Shown here: in pieces, positions 56,217 through 64,000 of the stretch
Layout of the letters: every line of letters starts with the position of its first letter
How positions within the stretch are numbered: the first letter of the stretch is position 1
NCBI GenBank assembly: GCA_029204225.1
Contig: CM055103.1
Coordinates: forward strand, 18,736,925 to 18,800,924
DNA length: 64,000 nucleotides
Source: Diphasiastrum complanatum
Taxonomy: Eukaryota; Streptophyta; Lycopodiopsida; Lycopodiales; Lycopodiaceae
Reading direction: 5' to 3'
Made by a program: the position numbers and the translations under genes
Notes under the pieces: generated by a model
Seen by the model: only the letters and a program-made list of their open reading frames with translations
Told to the model about the DNA's origin: nothing
The model's database searches: none

Positions 56217-57325
56217 TTAAATGCAGATTGGCTGTGGACGAGAATTAGGAAACGCTATATCGCTCTTGATCCAGATTCCTCGAGTTAAGTCGAATGTCAG
56301 CAGATCATTTGTCGAATAAGCTAAGGCGTGAGTATGGCTGCCACAGAGAGGTTCAGTCTGAGCAACCAGAATCTGAGGCAAGCTGCCGCCGGCGGCTGAC
56401 CTGCCAGGTTTTAGTCCGTGAATCAAGCACACATGCTGATTGTTAGGAAGAGCCATTGGATCCAGCAACAACAATCATGTATAAGTTTTGCTACCTCGAC
56501 GCTCAAAAGGCCCTGGAAGGTTAATTTTAGCTCGAGGTATAGGTGGCAGGTCTGTCGATACTCTGGTGAAATGGGTTGTACTCGAAGTATGTTGAGCTAT
56601 CAATACAAAGTGCATCCAGAAAGATCAATCCTCTTCCAGCAGCCACACTGAGACATCTCCCTTATTAGGAAGGAATGAAACATTGAAGTGTTAGGTACAT
56701 GTCAACCTCAATCTGATTAGTTAGTAGGCGGTTAGACAGGTTAGATTAAGTATTATCTTAGTATTTGGTTAAAATGATAGTTGGTTAAGGGAAAAAAGTA
56801 GGACAGAATAGTCACTAGACGTGAAAGGGAGTCGTAAACAAATGTCCACAGTAAACATATTGTGAATAAGAAAGTTTGTGCAGGGTGATAGAAATGTGTG
56901 TAAAAGAGTGTTATGCGTCAATATAACCATGCTTTCTGCTTTCTCTCTGTTACGTGTATATCCCTTTGTTCTGCCTTGCAGAAAAATCTGTTCTCTTTTA
57001 TCAGCTTTCTGTCACAGGTCCGTAGATAATACAGATATCGGTCTTTACTGAAGAATGCCAGTTGCTTGAAGCAGATATAGAGGTACAACTGCGAGTGAGT
57101 TTTTTGATCCTACTGTTGAGAGACAAAGAAAGTAAAGCTCGCGAGCGCAACTCTGAAGTTCTGAACACACAGGTCACAGGAAGGCTTCAGAAAGAATAAA
57201 CAAGCTCCAGGCCCAGGCTATGTAAACCGAACGCATTTCAGGAAGGGTCGAGAAAGGCAGTGTACTGGTAAAACCTTCTCAATCAATGCGTCAGGGAGAT
57301 TATGCCACAACATCGCTTCCATCTT
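56217..57325 (-). pseudogene. F-box/kelch-repeat protein pseudogene
   Basis: Starts at 57325 with an F-box (MEAMLWHNLPDALIEKVLPV) that runs into a stop soon after. Downstream frames then give AAGRGLIFLDALCID and YFEYNPFHQSID (about 56640-56560), PIPRAKINLPGPFERRGSK (about 56545-56485) and, at 56474-56217, a kelch-like stretch with LAYSTNDLLTFDLTRGIWIK. Shifts between all three frames and several stops show decay. F-box proteins are SCF ubiquitin-ligase substrate receptors and kelch repeats bind the substrate. The middle of the gene is missing or unrecognisable. Confidence 0.75.
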
Positions 57326-57419
57326 TCCCGCTACAAGAAATACTGGAACATAAAATTCAAATAGTACGCAAATAATACTATAATCTAATTCCAAAAACAA
57401 CACCTTTGAGCCCAACTGG

Positions 57420-59280
57420 CAGAGGATATAAAATCTATATAGATCAATGGATGATACTTAAAAAGCTTTGATAGAGATGGATCGCAGCATGTGAGAGAAT
57501 ACACTACTGAATAGTACTGATTCGTGAACTGTGAAACAGCGAGGTAGGAGTGTGAGACCTCTGAACAGGGATCTACTTGTATTATACTTGCAAGCTAGTA
57601 TAGAAACGGATCCCAGATTCGTATGATCTGACAGAATAAAGTATTGGGCTGTGAAGCTAGTACTGTAAAACCACTTGAGGCTTTTGGTTGTACTAGGTCT
57701 GATTTTGAGGGCTCTTGAGCAGGGGCTGTGCTTTGAAGGTCAAGGTACATAATACTCTCCTCCTAAAAGGGGTTAAAAAAAAAAACTTTCATTATGAATG
57801 ATTTCATTTAATTTGAAGGACTTTGTCTTTTATTAACATGACTAGCGGTCGAGTTTTTCACTTGCTTCCCAGGGCTGCTTCAATGCTACAGTGCCTGTTA
57901 CATTGGCGTTTCAAAGGGCGCTGGGACTTGAGTGGTTTTTTCAAGACACTCTCAAGTTTAACATTTATTCATCATAAACTCAATGAAAAGCCAACTTAGA
58001 AAACACAACATGCCTAATCATTTAGACTTAGAAAAACAGGAATCCCAATCAACCCGAAAGCCAACTCAGAATCCCCGTCCCCAAAAGGTAACCCAAGGCA
58101 AAGACAAGTCACTCATGAAATCCTAAGGTATAGTGGTGGCCAAACTGACCAAATGGCATAGCGGCAGGCCTCACGTTGGTGACGTGGACCCCTAGGCGCC
58201 AGCAACGCAAAAGAATTGTAGTAAGGGTCTTTTCACTTGGACCAGTCCCGGAGGCGAAATCAAAATGGTAATCATCCCCAAGGATCAACTTTCTTAAATT
58301 TGGAATAGGTTATATTCATATATAGACTAATTGGTCTCGAGGCCACCAACACGTGTTGGGCATTGTGCCTGGCTTGCGTTGGTAGAGGGAGCTGAGACCT
58401 GGCGACTGAATTCCTAGTGCTAGTTGAGTTGCTCAAGTTTTTGTCTGCCAAACTCCCCCCATAGTTTTGGTGTGATTTGACACGTCCCCACTGTCCTGGA
58501 ATATAGTACTTTTTGGTAAAGCACGTTTTTTTGGACTTAGCTTTTATTTTGTTGATTAAGTCTGGCATAATCAGTCTAGCTCTCGGATATGGGTCCCGGG
58601 AGTCATCCTGGCTGGCAGAATCAACTTGGCTCCTGGACATGGGTCCTAGGAGCTGACTAGACCATGACTCAAGCTCCAGAGCTAGCTCATGACTTGTGAC
58701 TTGATTGGCTCACCACAGGCTGGAGGCTCAATCCTTGACTTCCTAACTTGCTCTGGGACTATAGGGAATGTCACCCCCTTAGAGTCTTACAGGGCACATT
58801 GGGTGCACCCAAGTCAACTTTACAACATTCTCCACTCGTTTGAGAAAGCTAATGTCCTCATCAAGACCAAACTAGACCTATGACACATGGCACATGCTTA
58901 ATTTACCGGCCGCAGAAACATAAAATAAAGGTACATTTGTAGTAGCACAGAAAAAGTGTCGATTAAGTTCACTTACGTAAAACTTGTGTAAAGCTGCAAT
59001 TGATTTATTAACATATAAGAAAGATACATGGAAGTTCTTTGAACTTCAGAATGGTCATGAGTGCTCATGGAGAGGGCATGCCGCCAGGTGAAGCATTATG
59101 CGCCAATCTAGGAAAACGGCTAATGCGTTGATTCTTCGCCATATAATCCTTTAGTATTTCAGGTGCTGCAGCTTTACATTTGTCTTCAAACTCCCAAGAA
59201 GTCTCAATTTGCAAGTTTTTTAGTTTTATTTCACAATTCAACCTTTTCACCTTATAAAATGTTTTACCAACTTCTACGAA
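57420..59280. other. Intergenic spacer
   Basis: No gene is supported. Open frames at 58272-58640 (-) and 58689-58883 (+) have no recognisable domain. Confidence 0.35.
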
Positions 59281-59887
59281 ACTATTCCTTGAGCTTTCAA
59301 ATCTTACCCATGAACCATTATTCTTAGTCTGATTTTTTTGAATAAGTACTCAGAGACAACAATATTTAAATTGTTTGCCCCTACTCATGAATACTGATAC
59401 AAATTCCCAAAGATACACTAAGCTATAAATATTCCAAATGGGTTGATTTACTCCAAAACAAAAGTTCATCACCTTCATGTAACCCCAATTTCATGAACCA
59501 TTGGGTGAATTACTTTATTTCAGAAATCAAATCCAAAAGCTAGAGAAATTCCATGTCAATTTCTTGTAGAAAATAAGGCTTCTTGGTACAAATATTTTAA
59601 GAACATCAAAATATTCTAAAATACCACAATTCAGTCATCTAAAATTCTCTAGGAGATCCATCAACTGGTTGATTCCATGAAAGTCTTATTCCTATCATTT
59701 TCTTCTCGCCCTTTTAAAAGAAATTTCATAATTTCCATTAAAAAGTTCTCAGAAGACAACATATAAGATATCAAAGATTTGAAAAATTCAGTAATGAGTA
59801 TTCAATACTTTACAAACCGGACTTTTTCCTTATAATCATTAAATATCCTATCCCGAGTGATAGAAACATTACTCTCAATAATCATTA

Positions 59888-61095
59888 GGGCCCTTTTTAG
59901 ACTCAAAAAGGGCCTCTTCACTAATTATAATTAGTGTTAATGACGACATGTCTACCAATCAAAGAGTGACATGAGATGGAATGGTCCATATGACATGGCA
60001 CATTCAATGGCCTAGATGAAATCTCCAGAATTTAACTCACCCACTAACCACACTCTAACTATGCTCTCCTAGCCCCTTATAATGACAATGTGACACTTAT
60101 TAGCAAGGCCCAATTCGAATTTTGAATTTTTGAAGGCTGAAATTTTTTTCACACTTCATATGTCTTTTTTTTAGCTTTATTCTGGTGAGAAAATATGTTG
60201 CAAATTTTTTTATTTTTCATTTTGAAATGTTAAAAAAAGGGTACAAGGGGGGAAGGGTCCCCCCTTTGTACCTAAGAAAAGAATGTAAGCCCCCCCCACC
60301 CCCCCCACCCCCCCCCCCCCTTTGCACGGCCGTCACAGTCACGTTCGTCACATACTTATTTACGCTGGAGGCATGAAAACACCGGGTCGCTGGTTCGGCT
60401 CGATGCCAGCCACCTCATTTCAAGTATAGATGTCAAAAATCATGAAACATCATGTGGCTGCACTGGGGCGTTGGGCATCGAGCTAGGCCAGCGGCCCGGG
60501 GTGTGGGCGCAGGAACACCCCAGGCCGCTGGCCTGGTTCGATGCCCAGCACCCACCGCTCGATGCCCAGCCACCTCATTTCAAGTATATATGTTTCAAAA
60601 TCATGTGGCTGCACGAGGACGCTGGGCATCGAGTAGGGCCAGTGGCCCGGGGTGTGCCTGGGTGCAGGAGCTTGCAAGAGACGGTGGCCGTGCAGAGTGG
60701 AGTGGGAGGGGGGGGGGGACCCCTTACATTTCAAATTTTTTTTTTTCTTAGGTACAAAGGAGGGGACCCCTCTTCCCTTGTACCCTTTCTTTTGCATTTC
60801 AAAATGAAAAATAAAAAAATTTGCAACATATTTTCTCACCAAAATAAAGATAAAAAAAGACCTATGAAGTGTGAAAGAAATTTCAACTTTCACAAATTCA
60901 AAAATAAATCAATATTTTTACAGATATTCGAATTAATTCTTTATTCATATAATATACTAGGTTCAAGCGCAACCCGTGACTAGGTTTTAACTCAAGTTAA
61001 ACCCAAGGTGAACTGCCACATAGGACTATTAGCAAGTTAATTAATCCAGATTATCAAACATGTTTAGGCAACGAAGAGGCCCTCAAAAAGGGCCC
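59888..61095. mobile_element. 1.2-kb TIR/foldback DNA transposon, non-autonomous
   Basis: The ends are GGGCCCTTTTT (59888) and AAAAAGGGCCC (to 61095), extended by a gapped GGGCCTCTTC match. A TA dinucleotide flanks both sides. The paralogous repeat near 33930 has ATTTATGCAAC where this copy would join as ATTAATGCAAC, which fits an empty site with TA duplication. Inside, a second inverted repeat of about 200 bp (about 60112-60330 and 60690-60936) flanks a GC-rich core. No transposase is encoded. Confidence 0.75.
60112..60936. repeat. Long inner inverted repeat with poly-C/poly-G tracts
   Basis: The left arm has AAATATGTTGCAAATTTTTT, GGGTACAAGGGG and a C-rich tract (60290-60320). The right arm carries the reverse complements, including a G-run at 60708-60718. 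The core has two copies of GCTGGGCATCGAG-like sequence with GGCCCGGGGTGTG (about 60473-60505 and 60620-60660). Confidence 0.8.
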
Positions 61096-61640
61096 TAATG
61101 CAACTATCTAATAGAGATAATCAATTGGGTTCAGGAAGTCTAAATTCCACTTAATCGATTGAAAACATCAATCAATTTTGAGCTATATTCACAAAATTGA
61201 AATGGAAGCTTAAATTCGTATAATTTTAACAGTCCTTCAGAACCTAGTTCTACACTAGAAAGAATTATATGAATTTAATCCAAATGTCTCGTATTTAAGA
61301 ATTTCTAAAAAGTAGCGGTTTAATTAAAAAAGAAAATAACTTTTAAGGGTTTCCGATTTGAAATTTATGAGATACCATTGAGGGATCCGGATCTATATCT
61401 CATAATCTCTCCAAATACCCTAAGTAAAATGAACCAATGGTTTCAATGTTAGCATTACTATTAATGTAAATACTATACATTGGCCTACAGATTATTCTCA
61501 CCCAAGAATTTTCTCTTTGAAATCACTAATGTCCCATACCACCGGTTTTCTCTCCAAGAAAGCCCTTTGCTTTTAGATCCGACCATCAAAAAATCAAAAA
61601 GACTAACTGACCATTCTATATCCAATATAGACTTAGAATT

Positions 61641-61955
61641 TGCGTTGCACAGGAACACAGATCATGCTACACAGTAACACCGACAAAAAACACTCTTCAC
61701 AGCAAGATCACATAGCAACTGTATTTCTCAAAATGAAATTACACTGTACATATAGTTGTTCACTCAGGCAACCAATGCATGACCCAGGTTGTCATTGGCG
61801 GGATGCGTGTCCCGTTGACTTGCCTCATGGTGAGGCCAATTGATCCTTATCCATTGATAGGACCCACAATACAGTAACACATTGATTCTACTTTAATTCT
61901 AACTCTCTCTCTTAAAGTAGAGTCTACTTTTTATACAGTCATGTACATAGCTTTA
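61641..61955 (-). other. Presumed 3' LTR region of the 62-64 kb Copia
   Basis: Just beyond the RNase H tail, the minus strand has a purine run, AAGAGAGAGAG (about 61906-61916), that may be the PPT. No partner LTR is in the window, so LTR limits are not assigned. Confidence 0.35.
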
Positions 61956-61958
61956 AAG

Positions 61959-64000
61959 TCAACAAACTTTAAGTACAGAAAGCTTTGATCTAAACTTATC
62001 AAACTTTTCTCCAGTAAGTGGCTTAGTGAAAATATCAGCTAGTTGTTCTTCTATGCTACAATGAACAACATGAATTTCACGACTCAGCAGCCTCTCACAT
62101 ATAAAGTGATACTTCATCTCAATGTGTTTAGTTCTCGCATGGAACATTGGATTCTTTGCTAGCTGAATGCCACTCTGACTATCGCTATGTAAAGTCGTGG
62201 GATTTTTCTACTTCATGCCAATTTCTTCCAAGATTTGTCTCAACCGTATAGCTTCCTGTGCTGCACTACACATTGACTTATACTCTGCTTCTGTGGTGGA
62301 AAGAGCAATTGTACTTGCTTCTTACTAGACCAGGAAAAGCAACTACCACAAAACTGGAATGCATACCCTGTGGCGGATCTACGATCATCATAATCACCTC
62401 CCCAATCCGCATCCACATAGCCACACAACTCAGGTAAACCATCATGCTTCCTGTAAATCAAGCCATACTCTAAAGTGGCTTTCACATAACGCAAAATGCG
62501 TTTAGCTACCTTCCAATGTGTTTCCGTAGGTGCTGCCATAAACTGACTTACAATGCCAACAACATAGCATATATCTAGTCTAGTCGTGGTAAGGTAAATC
62601 AAGCTCCCTACTAACTGTCTATACAGCGTAGCATCAAATGACTGTGAAAAGCCTTCAGGTTGATCCATGAACACTTCTTCTTCTAACTCACCATTTAGAA
62701 AAGCAGATTTCACATCCATCTGATGCAAAGGCCAACCAAAATGTGAAGCTAAAGCAACAAGTAGATGTAGAGTATTCCACTTACAAACCGACACAAAGTC
62801 TCCTCATAGTCGATGCCTTTACTTTGTGCGTACCCTTTGATCACCAATCTTGCCTTGTGCTTTGCTATACTTCCATTTGCATGATACTTAGTCCTGTATA
62901 CCCATTTTCAACCAATGGGTTTCTTGCCAAGTGGTGGTTTTACTAAGTCCTATGTGCTATGCTTAGCAATTGACTCCATCTCCTCTCCCATGGCCTTGAA
63001 TCATGGCTTATATGGATTTTGTTTTCCACTGGATCAAAACATCTATAGCCCTTCACACAATCATCATATCCTAGGAATATGCACTTGATAGCTTTACATC
63101 AAGTTTACGTCTCTCTTCCTTAGAAATGTGTACAAAGGCCTTACATCCAAAGATTCGCAAGTGGTTCACCTTTGGTTTCTTCTTCGTGAATGCTTCCTCA
63201 GGTGTTATCTTTGGTATGGCAATGGTAGGACTTCTAAATTTGAAGATAGACTGCCATACTGCATGCTTCTGACCAAAAATCTTTTGGTAGTTTCATCTCA
63301 GCTAGCATAGATCTGGCACTTTCCACAATCGTACGATTCTTGCGCTCAGCTACACCATTGAGAGCAGGAGTATGAGCTTGCGTAAATTGTCTTTTAATCC
63401 CACATTGATCACAAAGATCATTGAAGTCATAAGACTTGTACTCACCTCCACTATCTGATCTTAGGACCTTGATCTTCCTACCTGTCTGATTTTTGACCAA
63501 TGCTTTGAAGCTCTTGACGTTATCAAATGCATCTGATTTCTTCTTCAAGAAGTAGATCCACGTCTTACGTGACATATCATCAATAAAGGTCATGAAATAG
63601 AAGACTTTACCTAAGGACATGGTCCTCATAGGCCAGCATAAATATGTGTGGATTAAATCCAGGATGTTCTTTGCTCTTGCAACAACCCCTTTATTGAACT
63701 TCTCTCGATGCTACTTCCCATATACACAGGATTCGCACATCGATTTCAAGTGATCTTCTATGGTAGGCAATCTTGTTACCATCTCCAATTATCTCATCAA
63801 ACTGAGGCTTCCCAAGTTCAAGTGACCAAACCTCTTATGCCACAACTCAGTTTGCGATGGAATGGACGATACAAGTCCATGTTGCCCCTTAATTGTAGTA
63901 TTCAACCTGTACAATTTTGTATTGGGCTCTCTTACTCCATCTGCAATAACTTTGAACTTTTGGTTCACATCCTTCACAAAGCAATGATCATGGACGAGTA
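61959..64000 (-). mobile_element. Ty1/copia element, 5' end outside window, catalytic RT box deleted
   Basis: Minus-strand order from the window edge: pre-integrase TELWHKRFGHLNLGSLSLMR (63977-63789); integrase core FYFMTFIDDMSRKTWIYFLK, VLRSDSGGEYKSYDF and NGVAERKNRTIVE (63629-63234); RT and RNase H 62794-62240 with MDVKSAFLNGELEEEVFMDQ and CGYVDADWGGDYDDRRSATG; RNase H tail 62147-61959 with VHCSIEEQLADIFTKPLTGE. The RT reading goes directly from QPEGF to SFDATLYRQLVGS in frame, so the YVDD region is lost. Stops separate the other blocks. Confidence 0.9.

Larger units (their letters stand above)
59281..61640. repeat. Non-coding repeat family, copy 3, interrupted by a TIR transposon
   Basis: 59281-59887 and 61096-61640 match, in order, parts of 18690-19330 and 33536-34420. 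The transposon at 59888-61095 interrupts this copy only. No coding region identifies the parent element; long non-coding parts of an LTR retrotransposon are the likely source. Confidence 0.6.

Noticed and set aside
60185-60983. Proline-rich and Gly/Arg-rich open frames
   Set aside because: They arise from the inverted repeat and homopolymer tracts of the TIR element.
1-64000. A new multi-gene defence or metabolic system
   Set aside because: Coding content is two unrelated host genes, one F-box relic, two unknown decayed genes and transposon debris. No co-directional conserved cluster is present.

Overview
This is nuclear DNA of a land plant with a large, repeat-rich genome. The evidence is spliced genes with GT-AG introns, a plant-type eIF3h gene, an AWPM-19 (PM19-like) membrane-protein gene, an F-box/kelch relic, and dense, mostly decayed Ty1/copia and Ty3/gypsy LTR retrotransposons primed by initiator-Met tRNA. 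The species cannot be fixed from the sequence. The decay and nesting fit a conifer, fern, lycophyte or another large-genome plant. There is no prokaryotic gene organisation, no CRISPR array, and no organelle insertion that I recognise.

Layout. 1-3685: decayed gypsy pol (+). 3.7-7.3 kb: repeats, including a direct duplication. 7317-15047 (-): an intact 12-exon eIF3h gene (342 codons, assembled exon by exon), with a deleted Copia element inside intron 4 and telo-box and TATA motifs upstream. 15.2-22 kb: AT-rich spacer with a minisatellite, an A-rich degenerate satellite and Copia fragments. 22.2-25 kb (-): a decayed gene of unknown family (Ser/Pro-rich, coiled coil, conserved tail). 25.2-33.5 kb: a tandemly duplicated 1.07-kb unit split by a structurally complete Copia element (26199-32377, -) with 262/261-bp LTRs, PBS, PPT and a 5-bp TAAAT target duplication. 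33.5-38.6 kb: retroelement-derived spacer, a gag-only Copia fragment and a CA microsatellite. 39837-40784 (+): an intact 4-exon AWPM-19 gene, 188 aa. 42 kb: a GC-rich foldback hairpin and a tandem repeat. 43.2-44.2 kb (-): an unrecognised, probably mobile-element-derived gene. 44462-54.9 kb (+): a chain of three Copia elements, with a non-Copia insert that shares a module with the gypsy element at the window start. 54.9-57.4 kb: a LINE tail and an F-box/kelch pseudogene. 59888-61095: a TIR transposon with TA target duplication inside a repeat whose uninterrupted paralogue lies near 34 kb. 61.9-64.0 kb: another Copia (-), running off the window.

Only eIF3h (translation initiation and reinitiation) and AWPM-19 (plasma-membrane, ABA/stress-linked family) look like functional host genes. 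They are unrelated in pathway and are separated by nested transposon debris. I found no clear new multi-gene system. The most original signals are the TIR element with its paralogous empty site, the gypsy/Copia shared module, the unknown decayed genes at 22-25 and 43-44 kb, the GC-rich foldback and the repeated CACGTG palindromes in one Copia LTR.
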